Assembly: GCA_954871525.1 (NCBI GenBank)
Contig: OX940864.1
Span: 10,410,001 to 10,474,000, forward strand
From: Parietaria judaica
Lineage: Eukaryota; Streptophyta; Magnoliopsida; Rosales; Urticaceae
Length of the DNA: 64,000 nucleotides
Direction of reading: 5' to 3'
The notes below the pieces were generated by a model. It had not been told where the DNA came from and searched no databases. It saw only the letters and a program-made list of their open reading frames with translations. Shown piece after piece: positions 9,508 to 21,018 of this stretch. The stretch's first letter is position 1. Each line of letters starts with the position of its first letter. Position numbers and translations under genes: made by a program.

Positions 9508-12500
9508 ATGTCTTCATCATCAGAGTCACCAATCGACGGAGCTTTGGTTGCGCAGAAATCAGACTCCAGAGAAGGCAAAGTTACACTCCATTACCCCATG
9601 CTCACGAAGAGCAATTACGCCGTGTGGGCGTTGAAGATGAGGGTGAATCTGCAGGCGCAGGGAGTATGGGAGGCCGTAGAGAACGGCGATGTCGAAGGGC
9701 GCAAGGAAAGAATGGCTCTAGCCGCAATCTACCAAGCAGTTCCTGAAGATGTTCTTCTCATGCTCGCCGAGAAATATTCAGCGAAGGAAGCGTGGAAAAC
9801 TCTTCAGACCATGCATATGGGCGCAGATCGCGTCAAGGAAGCAAAGGTCCAAACCTTGAAGAGTGAGTTCGAGGTTATGAGGATGAGGGAGAGCGAATCA
9901 ATTGATGATTTCGCTATGCGGCTCACGTCCATTGTGACCGGCATACGCTCGCTGGGAGACAAGGTGGAGGAGACCACCGTCGTCAAGAAGTTTCTCCGAG
10001 CAGTGCCTCACAGGTACATGTAGATCGTGACATCGATCGAGCAGTTCGGCGATCTCAAGACCATGTCGGTCGAGGAGGTTGTTGGTCGCCTAAAAGCCCA
10101 CGAGGAGAGACTCCGGGGTTACGGTGACAAAGACGAGGAGAAGAACCTCCTGCTCACGCATGAAGAGTGGACGGCCAGACAGTGGAAAACCGGGGGAGCC
10201 GAGTTTTCTACAAGACCCTCAGGTCGGAACAGCTTTGGTGGAGAAGTCCGAGGACGCGGACAGGGTCGTGGACGGGGTCAAGGTCGGGACATGCGTGGTC
10301 GCGGCGGTGGATCTACCCGTCAGGAAGGCACGACCAGGAGAGACAAGAGCACAGTGAAGTGCTACAATTGTCAGAAGCTTGGGCACTTTGCATCTGAGTG
10401 CCGGAGCAGGAACCAGGGCGAAGAGGCGAATCTAGCAAGATTCCCAGACGACCAGCCGGCATTGTTGTTTGCCGAGCAGGAAACGCACCTGGACGAACAG
10501 AATGGCGAGTGTGATGCCAAGGCCCGGGCAGAAGTGATCAGTGTGCCGATCAGCCCAGAGGCCGAGCAGACCTGTCCGGAGGAGACCAGCGAGAAGGTTT
10601 TCCTCATCGAGGATAAGGTTATTGCAAACCTCCTCGTAGACGGAGAGAAGAAGGTCAGTACCGACATATGGTACTTAGACAACTTAGCTAGCAACCACAT
10701 GACTGGGGACCGAGCTAAGTTTGAAGAGCTCGATGAGAAGATCACGGGCAGCGTGAAATTCGGCGATGGATCAGTCGTAGAGATCAGAGGCAGAGGGTCG
10801 ATACTGTTCGAGTGCAAGAATGGCGACCAGCGTCTGATGACCCAGGTGTATTTCATCCCGAAGTTGAAAAGCAACATCATCAGTCTAGGACAGATGACTG
10901 AGATCGGGAACACGGTGTTGCTGCAAGGGTCCTACCTGAAGATGTGGACCAAGGAAGGAGAGCTGTTGATGAAGGTGGAGTGGACACCCAACAGGCTCTA
11001 CAAGATTCTCCTGAAGACATGCCAGCCCGTCTGTCTTATGGCATCGATGGCAGACCCGGCTTGGCTATGGCACGCACGGCTCGGACACGTGAATTTTCAC
11101 GCGCTCAAGATGATGGGCGAGAAGAAGATGGCCTTCGGGGTTCCCAAGATAGAACACCCCGACCAGCTATGTGAGTGCTGCATGATCGCGAAGCAGGCGA
11201 GGATACCGTTTCCGATCAAGGCCAAATTCCGAGCAGAGAGACCCTTACAGTTGGTGCATGCAGACCTATGTGGTCCAGTCACCCCAGCAACATTGGCAGG
11301 TAACAAGTACTTTCTTTTACTTGTTGATGATTACACTCGCTGGATGTGGGTTTATATGCTTAAGTAAAAGAGCGGAGCCTTTGAGGTCTTCAAGAAGTTC
11401 AAGAAGATCGTGGAGAATGGCTCGGTGCACAGGTTAAAGGTCTTGCGTACAGACCGAGGAGGAGAATTCACTTCCCAGCAGTTCGGAGAGTTCTGCGACC
11501 AGGAAGGAATTCAGCGTCACCTGTCCGCACCCCACACGCCCCAGCAGAATGGCGTAGTGGAAAGACGAAACCGAACCGTGATGAACACAGCGAGGAGCTT
11601 GCTCAAGAGCATGCAAGTTCCAGCCCGTTTTTGGGCAGAAGCAGTAAGACATGCGGTCTACCTGCTTAATCGTTTGCCGACCAAAGCGCTAGGAGAGCGT
11701 ACCCCCTACCAGGCGTGGAAAGGGAAGAAACCCCACTTAGAACATTTGAAAGTGTTCGGATGCACCGCACACGTGAAGATTGCGGGGCCACATCTCAAGA
11801 AGCTGGACGACCGGAGTCATAAGATGGTGTACCTTGGCGTGGAAGAAGGAAGCAAGGCACACAGACTCTACGATCCACGACGCGGCAGACTCCAAGTGAG
11901 CAGAGATGCTGTGTTCGAAGAGGAGATGAAGTGGGATTGGCGCGACGAGAATGGAGAACCCGAGCAGAACTCAGTGGAGTTCATTGTCGAAGACGACCAG
12001 GATGTTGCCGAGCAAGAGAAGCCCGGAACACCCAGCTCGGGAACAGTCTTGCCAGAAACGAGGGAACCCAGCCCGGGAGAGAGCACCCCGGATACACCCA
12101 GGACACCAAGTCCGAGCAGGACCAGCCCGTCCAGCTCGGGAGATTCCTCCATAAAAGACGGCCCAAGAGGATTCCGACCTCTAGCAGACGTCTACGATCA
12201 GACTCAAGAAGTGGAGATGAGCCTGGAGGAACTTTCTTTGTTGTGTGCAGAAGAACCAGCCAATTACCAGGAGGCAGCAGCCGAGCAGGAGTGGCAGGAA
12301 GCAATGAAGAAGGAGATGGAGTCCATTGAGAAGAACAGAACATGGGAGCTTACCGACCTGCCCATAGGTCATAATCCCATCGGCCTGAAGTGGGTGTATA
12401 AGCTGAAGAAGGACACTGAGGGGAATGTCCTTAAGCACAAGGCAAGGCTGGTAGCCAAAGGCTACGTGCAGAGGAAAGGCATAGACTTTGAGCAAGTCTT

Positions 12501-14106
12501 TGCTCCAGTAGCTAGACTGGACACGATCAGACTCATCCTAGCCCTAGCAGCGCATCGAGGTTGGGAAATTCACCATCTGGATGTCAAATCGGCATTCCTA
12601 AACGGTGACCTCGAAGAAGAAGTGTACGTCAAGCAACCAGAGGGGTTCGGCGTCACGGGCAAGGAGCAGAAGGTGTACAAGTTATCCAAGGCCCTGTACG
12701 GGTTAAAACAAGCACCAAGAGCGTGGAACATCCGCCTTGGCAAGAGCTTGAAGAATCTTGGATTCACAAAATGCTTGAGCGAGCAGGCAGTCTACACCAG
12801 GAGTTCCGGGAAGGAAACTCTGATCGTGGGAGTATATGTGGACGACCTGATCGTCACAGGATCCAGCGCAGGAGGCGTAGATGGATTCAAGCAGCAGATG
12901 ATGGCCGAATTCGAGATGAGTGACCTCGGATTACTTTCGTACTACCTCGGTCTCGAGGTGGAACAGAAGAAGGACTGCATTACGCTGAAGCAGTCGGCCT
13001 ACGCGAAGAAGATCCTTAAACAGTTCGAGATGGCGGACTGTAACTCGAGCAAGTACCCTATGGAGGCGAAGCTGCAGCTCGGGAAGGATGCTGAAGGGAG
13101 AAGAGTGGATCCCACGGAGTACAGACGCGTGATCGGGTGCCTGAGGTATCTCACCCACACCCGACCAGACATTTCACACGCAGTCGGGATAGTCAGTCGA
13201 TACATGGAGAAGCCCACGAGTGCACACCAGCAGGCGGTGAAGCACATCTTGCGTTACGTGAAGGGCACGACGGACTACGGGATCCAGTACAACCGAGGAA
13301 GTGGAGCAGAAGTACTAGTCGGCTTTACGGACAGTGATCTGGCCGGTGATATCGATGATAGGAAGAGTACCGGAGGGATGGCGTTCTACCTCAACGGAAA
13401 CCTGATCACCTGGCAGTCTCAAAAGCAGCAGACAGTAACTCTATCCTCGTGCGAAGCAGAGTTCATGGCGGCAACCGCAGCAGCATGTCAAGCTATGTGG
13501 TTGAAGGGGCTACTTAGTGAAGTGACCGGATCCGAGCAGAGACCAGCTACTCTCTACGTGGACAACAAGTCTGCAATTGCGTTGATGAAGAATCCAGTGT
13601 TCCATGGACGGAGCAAACACATTGACACGAAGTTTCACTACATTCGTGAGTGTGTGGAGAAGCGAGAGATCATCGTGGAGTTCGTCAACACGAGGGAGCA
13701 ACGGGCAGACATTCTTACTAAGGCTCTAGGGAGAGTCAAGTTCGAAGAGATGAGAGAGCTACTCGGAGTGAAGAGAGTGGAAGCAAGTCAAGCTTACGGG
13801 GGAGAATGTGAGCTTAAGCTTGACTTAGTCCGGATGACGACCAGAACCCAGGACGGGCAGAAACACTTGCGAGGAGTCAGCCCGGGTACCGACCAGAACA
13901 GAAGACGGACAGCCGTTCAGCCCAGCTCGGGTGAACACGAGCAGAACGTCCGGATAGAAGGCAAGCTCAGCCCGGAGCATACGAGCAGGTCAGCTCGGGG
14001 ACAGAGAGACTGTCCGGGCAGGAAAAGGAAACTCTACCCAGAAAGGAAGACGCGTAGCTTGAGGAACAAGCAAAGATCAAGTCAAAGATTTGATAGGATT
14101 ATTTAG
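9508..14106 (+). pseudogene. Copia gag-pol polyprotein with two in-frame stops
   Basis: One frame throughout, about 1,530 codons, starting at the ATG of MSSSSESP. In order: gag UBN2-type region; zinc knuckle CYNCQKLGHFASEC (10360-10401); protease motif (about 10678); integrase zinc-binding H/H/C/C and D-D-E core ([23 protein letters not shown]); reverse transcriptase with YVDD (12835-12846); RNase H ([18 protein letters not shown]) to about 13790. It is interrupted by TAG at 10021-10023, probably from CAG, and TAA at 11365-11367. The protease reads DNLASNHM where plant Copia elements usually have D-S/T/N-G-A, so the catalytic glycine is lost. No stop follows RNase H: the frame runs on about 100 codons into the 3' LTR. 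Stop suppression at the first TAG is conceivable but the second stop inside integrase argues for simple decay. Confidence 0.96.
13796..13806 (+). other. Polypurine tract
   Basis: ACGGGGGAGAA directly before the 3' LTR; primes plus-strand DNA synthesis in LTR retrotransposons. Confidence 0.9.
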
Positions 14107-14351
14107 GGTAGTTTCCTTATTTTGTGCGATTTGGGTAGCTAGGGTTTTGCCTATGTGAGGCTATAAATATACCTAGCATGTACACTTTGTAAAGTGTAGA
14201 GTCCATTATAATTTTGAGTTTATCTTTTTGTATTGCCTTCGATTATTAATCAAGAGAATTTCTTCTCCCAAAAGTTTGTGTCCTTTATTTTGGTTCGATT
14301 TCTTTTGGTGTTATTCGTGTTCTTTGCAGATCCGTGAATTGGGATCCAACA
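13807..14351 (+). repeat. 3' LTR of the Copia element
   Basis: Same 545-bp length as the 5' LTR with about two substitutions. Followed immediately by the target duplication TATAC. Confidence 0.97.
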
Positions 14352-14574
14352 TATACTAACACAAATATATACGGAGCCTTAAATAATTTTGCAACTTACA
14401 CGAAATAACTTGTACTTGAACTCATCAATATTATTGATATATAGTTATACGTACATGCGATCAGTTTGCCAAAAAGAGAAAAATAAGATAAAAATAAAAT
14501 TAATTCATTGATAGATATATATAATTCCATGCACAAGAGCGTGTACTTCACGTCCGTGCTGCTAAAACATCATC

Positions 14575-14582
14575 TATAAATA
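14575..14582 (+). promoter_or_regulatory. TATA box of carbonic anhydrase gene 1
   Basis: TATAAATA 60 bp before the ATG at 14642, in otherwise ordinary spacing for a plant promoter. The Copia element ends about 220 bp upstream, so the gene may now have a shortened proximal promoter or read-in from the LTR. Confidence 0.6.
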
Positions 14583-14641
14583 GTGAACTTTATCATGCCA
14601 TGTAATAATAACTAATAAGCAAAGCAAGAACACGAAGCAAG

Positions 14642-17600
14642 ATGATGAGTATGAACACCATTGCCAAGCCTAGCCTCGTCTTTTGCTTCTTTCTCTTATG
14701 CCATCTCCATGGACGGTCATATGCTCTGCCTCGCTGTGAAAGTAAGCTTATATTCGATCATATACATAATATGTTTTAGAGTTTGTGCAAGTTTTCCATC
14801 TTTTTGAAGTGAAAAGTGATAAATTTAATTATTTGATGTCCTGATATATTGGTACGATCTTAATACGAATTCAGATATTCAACCACTAAATAATCATATA
14901 GTTTATATGACTATTTAGTGGTTGAATATTTGATTTCGCACGATATATGATATAGACGATGCATACGCACGAAAATATGCAAAACAATGCTTAAGTAGTG
15001 GATCCGGGTGGCCCTCTCGTAATTTAAATATTTTGAAAAGTTGATTTTTTTTAATAAATTATGGAGAAAACATGTTTTTTTTTTTTTTTTTACTCTCAAG
15101 AGAATTTGCTTACTTTGGCCATTCGAGAGTTGTCGTCCACCTTATAATAAATATATTCTAGTTTCATCACTTATAGCCATAAGTTTCATAATAATCAAAC
15201 TCCTAAGCTTTTCTTTTTCTCTCCCTCTGATAATCTCACTCCATTGCAATAATACAGATCATATCTACTCTAATAGTTTTAAATCGACAAGACTCTCTCC
15301 TCTATAAATATCACTCTAGAGGTGTAAGCCCTACCTTTGCAGATAGACATGTGCTTATTTATATGAAAACTGTGTACGATTTCATAAATTACGAATCCAT
15401 TTTCATAAAAACAGGTTCAACAATTTTTATATGTGAAAAAATAGGACGTTGTTTGTATCTTTTTCTTCTACGCATATGGGTTGCTTTTCAGGCCCGGCTC
15501 TTATAGGCGAGCAAGGCCAAATTTAAGGGCCCTAATATTTTAATATATATTAAAAAAATTAAATATCTTAAGGGTTTACGTTGCCTAGGGCTCCGACAAA
15601 ACATGACAAACTCAGGGCTTGCTTTTACTATATTTTTTAAAAACAAAAACGGCATAATACATGTTTGAGTTAATAGCGACATAAATACCTAATATTTTAA
15701 TTTTATAAAAATACCCGTTAATTGCTGTAATCCATTAAATCTAATAGAAAGAAATTACGGGCAATAGTGTATACCCATAAAATCATACCATCAGAACCAA
15801 TATCGTAAAACTTGACACATACTTTCTACAGCGCACTATATCTCCTTACTTTCGAACAATTCTTCATAAACTACACATTTCCAACTTTTGTATACTTATG
15901 GAATTAATGCATTATACACGACAATTGATATCTTGACTAGCAATATATTTGAAAATCTCTTAATGATAAACCCTTAACCAGGGGAAGTAGAATTCTCGTA
16001 CGAGGAGAGAACAGGAAGAGGGCCGTTGCGCTGGGCCCAGCTGGATCGGGATTGGTTCCTTTGCGGCAACGGCACCATGCAATCTCCCATCGCAATCAAC
16101 AATCGCATGGCGATGCTTAGGCCTACTCTTGGCCCTTTACAGACAAACTACGTTGCTGTCCCCGCAACTTTGAGCAGCAGTGGACACGACGTACAGGTAA
16201 TCAAATATGTACTAATATCGATCAAGGTTGAAAATACCGACGATTACTAGGATTTGAAAATATCGATCGGTGAATTTTGAGTGGAAAAAGGAAAAGTGAG
16301 AAAGACTCGTCCGCTTTTTGCCGTGAGGTATTTGTATGATTTTCAGTCAAAATCGGTCATTTAGGCTTTGAAAATGGCACTTTTTGATTTTCTGGCTTAT
16401 TACGGCCGGCTCTCAAAAGTATATATGTACTTCTACTCATATTAATGTTAATATAATTATAGTAAAGAAAATAGTTATTTATACAATATTATCTGTATAA
16501 ATATGAAATAATAAAAATCGACACTAGTATTTAAATACCTCGTAAAAACGGATCATATGCATTTTATTGTTAACATAACAACGTTACATGACCAATTATC
16601 TGGGAACTTTTACTTGTATATATATATACACTAAAATATATATTTTCAGGTACTGTGGGCTGGAGGAGCAGGAAGTATTACAATAAATGGGACAGTGTAT
16701 AAGTTGATGGAAGCTCATTGGCACACCCCAGCTGAGCACATTCTCAATGGCATAAGGTCCTCTAATAAGTATTTAAAAAAATTGTTTGGTATTTAATTTT
16801 TAATTTTAATTTTTATTAGATTTATCTCTTTTTTTAGCGTCCGTAAATCGTCTTTATAAAAATTATTGATAAACCTTGGTATCATATAATTTTTTTAAAG
16901 ATTCGTCAGTTTTTTGCCGGTTTTTGGTAAACTAGCAATAGCCCTCTTTAACCTATTAAACGATAACGATTACCGTGGGATTTTTACCAATTACCTTAAG
17001 TAAGTGGGTGAACTCCGAAATTTTTAACCTTTCTCTAGTTTATTCCATGCAACTTAATTTAATGGCTTTTTATTGATAAATTAGGCACGCAATGGAGCTT
17101 CACCTTGTGCATGAAAGTGCAATGGGACAGATTGCTGTAGTTGCAGTCCTTTACAGATATGGTCGACCCGATCCTTTCATTGAAAGCGTAATTCTTTTCA
17201 AACCTCTTTCTTAATTACTTGTTAACCTCTTTCGGGTTCTTGTACAACACGAGTAGGGTCGGACTCGGAAAAGAAATTTTGGGGTTTAAAGTAAAAGAAA
17301 GAAAGAAAGAAAAAAAAAGAGTATGTAAGTACATCAAAAAGAAAATAGTATAATTTTTAACCTCTAAATACGTCAACCATTGTTCCCGCACCGTAGAGTT
17401 AATTTGGTCATTTTTAATGTGATTGTCGACCCTAAATTTATGTTAAGTATATTTTTTACTTGTGGCATATGAATACCGTAATTTACAGAAAAATAGACCG
17501 AACAGCACACGCAATCACAACGAGCTATTATAAGTTTGCTCGTTCTGTATCAATTTTATTAGATTACTCTTTAATCGCTATGTAAGGCTATGGAAAAATC

Positions 17601-20276
17601 AAAATTTTGTATCATTCCATTTTTTTACGAAAATATTAAAAATCAATTTTTGTTTGAGGTTTTTAAATTAATATTTTTTAGTCATTTAAAAAAATTAAGA
17701 ATAAGATCTAACGTACGATTCAACTTCAATAAAATAGAAATATCGTTCGTGATGCTGATGGTGTGTTTGTTCAATACTGGTATATCCACACAAATGTGCA
17801 TGCTTACACGTCATCAGATAATATAATTGTGATGTATCGTTTTTCTTTCTGTTGAACCTAGCTATATTTATCGATATATAATAGTAAATGTTGTAAATTT
17901 TCATACCCTGAGTAGATAAAATAAGCATTTTTATGCTGTAAGCCTGTAATCTTTGTCATATTAGTCTTTGTTAAATTAGTCAATAGAGTGAGCAAAAAAG
18001 ACAAAATAGTTATTAAAACATAAACAAGTCACTCAACCACAAAATTCAGACTTTTTAGGGACTAAATTTAAGTCTTTGAGGAAGGAAGATAATAGTGTAC
18101 TTGTCTTAAACTTCTTACGTCAAGTCATCTACGCATAACTCATTATTAAACTCTCACTAGTTTTGGTATTCAATTAATTAACAATATAGAATACAGATTT
18201 ATTTGAGGCATAAGTATCAATTTTATAGTAAATGCATCGACATATTCTCAATCATTTTAAGCCCATAAAATAATCTCAAAGCCCAATACTTTCGTGTCAA
18301 GCACTTCTATTAAGTTAGAGATCGCATGCGCAGGTTCTTGTAGTGCCTTGTCTCATTGTTCTAAAAACTTGTCGTTTTTTGGTTTCCGGCCGAGACGCAG
18401 CAGTCGAGCGACAAAAATTGGCAGCCGGAATTTTCAAAAACTCTTCGGTAGCCATGAAAATTGGATTGACACAATCAGTTAGCAGTTTTTTAAATCTTAC
18501 CCCTAGAATTAGACCCTCGTATGTGTGGTTTGCGGTTTTCGGACTCTTAATTAATTTTGGTTGGTAATATATATTGACGTTTGGTATTGTATAATAATGT
18601 GGCAGTTGTATGAGGCCATAAGGTCCCTGGGAAGGGATCAGGGGCAAATTATCAATGTGGGAATTGTGGATCCAAGAGACATCGATCAGTACAGTGGAAC
18701 AAACAACAATTACTACAGATACATGGGTTCACTCACAACTCCTCCTTGCTCTGAAAATGTCGTTTGGACTGTAAGAGAAAAGGTAACATTTTTATATTAT
18801 CGTGTATATTAACCCTGAACTAACATCCCCTAATTATGTCTCGGTAAACTAATAACCTCGATAATATAATCAAAATATCTAGTCAAGTTTTATTGTATAT
18901 TCATATATAATCTACTAAAATTAATATTCTTGAGTAAATCAAATCTATCTATATTAATTAATATAATGAAATTTTATAATCTTGAGATTAGTAATTTATT
19001 GAGGTTATACTATATATATAATCAATTTGGAATTATACATCCTTATTATAATTAATGGAAATCGGTAACCCACATTATTGGACAAAAACATGTACTTTTC
19101 ACTTAATTCCTAATCTTCTTAATATCAATCTACAAATTATTATTATTTTACCATCATGCAATTTTGTAAAAAAAAGAATTTTCTGCACTAATATGAAAAG
19201 TTAATATTGTTGATTATGTGGAATTTTCATTTTACATTTCTCAAATCTGAAAATATGGAATGGTAAAGATATTTAAATTCTGACTCCGCGTTAATATTGT
19301 TGATTATGTGGAATTTTCATCTTGAGATTAGTAATTTATTAAGCTTCAATTTTAAATCCATAAAAAGCAGATATAGTTTTGAGAAAATTGGAACTGGAGA
19401 ATCTGATTCTTCTAAATCCACATGAAATTAATATCTCTCTATATTTTGCAGATTCAGACAGTTTCACTGCTACAAGTTCTAGCATTAAAGAGAGTAGTTG
19501 ATGATGTAAGTTTGCTTTGTTATGAAGTATGAGAAGACAGATGTTTATCTATTATAATAAGCTACTAATTTTTTTTTTTATCGATATTCTAAATATAATA
19601 TTTATCTATAACAATCAAAGTTGATTATTAAGACATTCTCATTTATCTCTTCACTATAATAATTGTATCGGCATGTTAGAAAAACCTAAGATCTAATAAA
19701 CTGCCATGCATAAAAGCAAGATATATACATACTATATATGAATGTATGAATATATATTTTTACTAAGAATATATCCTGATCAATAATATATATGTATAAC
19801 TTTATGTTTATCAATTGCTTCACTATACTAAATTACAAATATATAGAAAGCGGCCCCAAAAAATTAGGCACTCTTCGATGTCCCGGAGAATTTATGACTT
19901 GTTACAGCCAACAAATTTTTAATGGTGATTTGAACGATTTTTTTTTTCTCAAACCGTCGTGCAAAGTGTCCGCTTTGTACATTTCACTTGGCGAGCATTA
20001 TATATATATTTGTCGTGGCGAAGGGCTTTTCTCGACTTTCTAGGACAATTTTTTTGTGTAATTATCGTGCGAATTCTGGATTTTTGCTTTATACAGTGGT
20101 TTTTGAGAATTATATTATGTAAAGTTTGTGGTTTATTCTATATTATATATATATATATATATATGAGCATATAGTTAATGGATATCAATTTGCTATTTAT
20201 TTTTCAGGAATTTGAGGAAAATGCTAGGCCAATTCAGCCACTGAATGGAAGACCAGTGTTCAAGTTTGAGCTATGA
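14642..20276 (+). CDS. Alpha-type carbonic anhydrase 1 (seven exons)
   Basis: Predicted exons 14642-14741, 15982-16196, 16650-16756, 17085-17187, 18606-18782, 19452-19505 and 20208-20276 have GT-AG borders and join in one frame to 274 residues. The enzyme interconverts CO2 and bicarbonate. Residues 1-29 form a signal peptide ([16 protein letters not shown]), so it enters the secretory pathway; plant members are apoplastic, or plastid-bound via the ER. Zinc ligands are His128 and His130 ([10 protein letters not shown]) and His147 (MELHLVH). [15 protein letters not shown] and GSLTTPPCS are conserved, including the Thr next to the zinc and the two disulfide cysteines (FLCGNG, TPPC). The end is [12 protein letters not shown]. 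The second ATG (14645) or the one at 14651 could also start it. Exon borders 3-7 match those of the second gene. Related nectarin/dioscorin storage proteins often lack zinc ligands; this one does not, so it should be active. Confidence 0.93.
14875..14930. repeat. Near-perfect palindrome in intron 1
   Basis: ATTCAACCACTAAATAATCA is followed, after a loop of a few bases, by its near-exact inverse ending GTGGTTGAATATT. Arms are about 27 bp with one mismatch. It could form an RNA hairpin or be a tiny fold-back element; no target duplication was identified. Confidence 0.85.
15489..15625. repeat. Possible decayed DNA transposon piece in intron 1
   Basis: CAGGCCCGGCTCTTATAGGC at the left and GCCTAGGGCTCCGAC further right recall the GGGCCGG-type ends of some plant hAT elements. 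No target duplication or full inverted ends could be confirmed. Confidence 0.3.
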
Positions 20277-20962
20277 TAATTTTCTAAGGATGTAATAGAC
20301 TAATTATTAATTATAACTTATCTTATATTATATTATGTAATATATAATAAAATGGAAAAGAAGCCATTTACTCTTAGTTCTATAATGTCGCATTCCAGCT
20401 CTAGTTATAAGCTGAAGATATGCAATGACGAATTACGAAACATTAGGTTTCTTTATCCTTTCATAGTATCAATATGTACTTGTTTTTGCTATTTTTATTT
20501 TAAAAAGCCTACCAAATTGAATAAATTATAGACTTATAGTCTATTTAAACTTTTAATTATATATAGGTGGGTTATACCATATATATAAAGATAGTGAATA
20601 ATGACAACTAATACAATCATATAAAAGAAAATTTCCTTTTGTAAGAGTATTGATAAAATGTCTACAAGTGTGCGGCTGATTTTTTTCGATGCCGTGAAAT
20701 CGCCGGTGACATTTGGTGACACCGAGAGAGAATACAATATCAAAAATATGACTTTCAGCAGCGCAATTTATGTAATGTACTACCAAAAATACTCAATTTT
20801 GGTAAAATTGAACGGTCGGTGAATATTTTATGATTTTTTTAGGTAAACGTTAATGAAATATTCTAAGTATCACATTGTATATTATTTTACCCTTCGAGAA
20901 AAAAAGGGGTGTCACATCTTCAACGTTTTCATAAGCACAATTACAAATATGAATTTATTACG

Positions 20963-21018
<56 letters not shown>

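Larger units (their letters stand above)
8935..14351 (+). mobile_element. Full-length Ty1/copia LTR retrotransposon
   Basis: Complete 5.4-kb element: two 545-bp LTRs with TG...CA ends, a primer-binding site, one long gag-pol frame in the order gag, protease, integrase, reverse transcriptase, RNase H (the Copia order), and a polypurine tract. The target duplication TATAC is at 8930-8934 and 14352-14356. I count about two differences between the LTRs, so insertion is recent. Two in-frame stops and an altered protease motif mean this copy probably cannot move on its own. It is more GC-rich than its surroundings. Confidence 0.98.

Noticed and set aside
10021..10023. Programmed UAG readthrough between gag and pol
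   Set aside because: A second stop inside the integrase core and the normal Copia single-frame layout make point mutation (CAG to TAG) more likely.
10371..10913. 180-codon minus-strand frame inside the Copia element
   Set aside because: Antisense shadow of gag-protease, which has the clear motifs on the + strand.
20145..21013. CRISPR-like or satellite array
   Set aside because: Only dinucleotide microsatellites and no spaced repeats; this is plant nuclear DNA.
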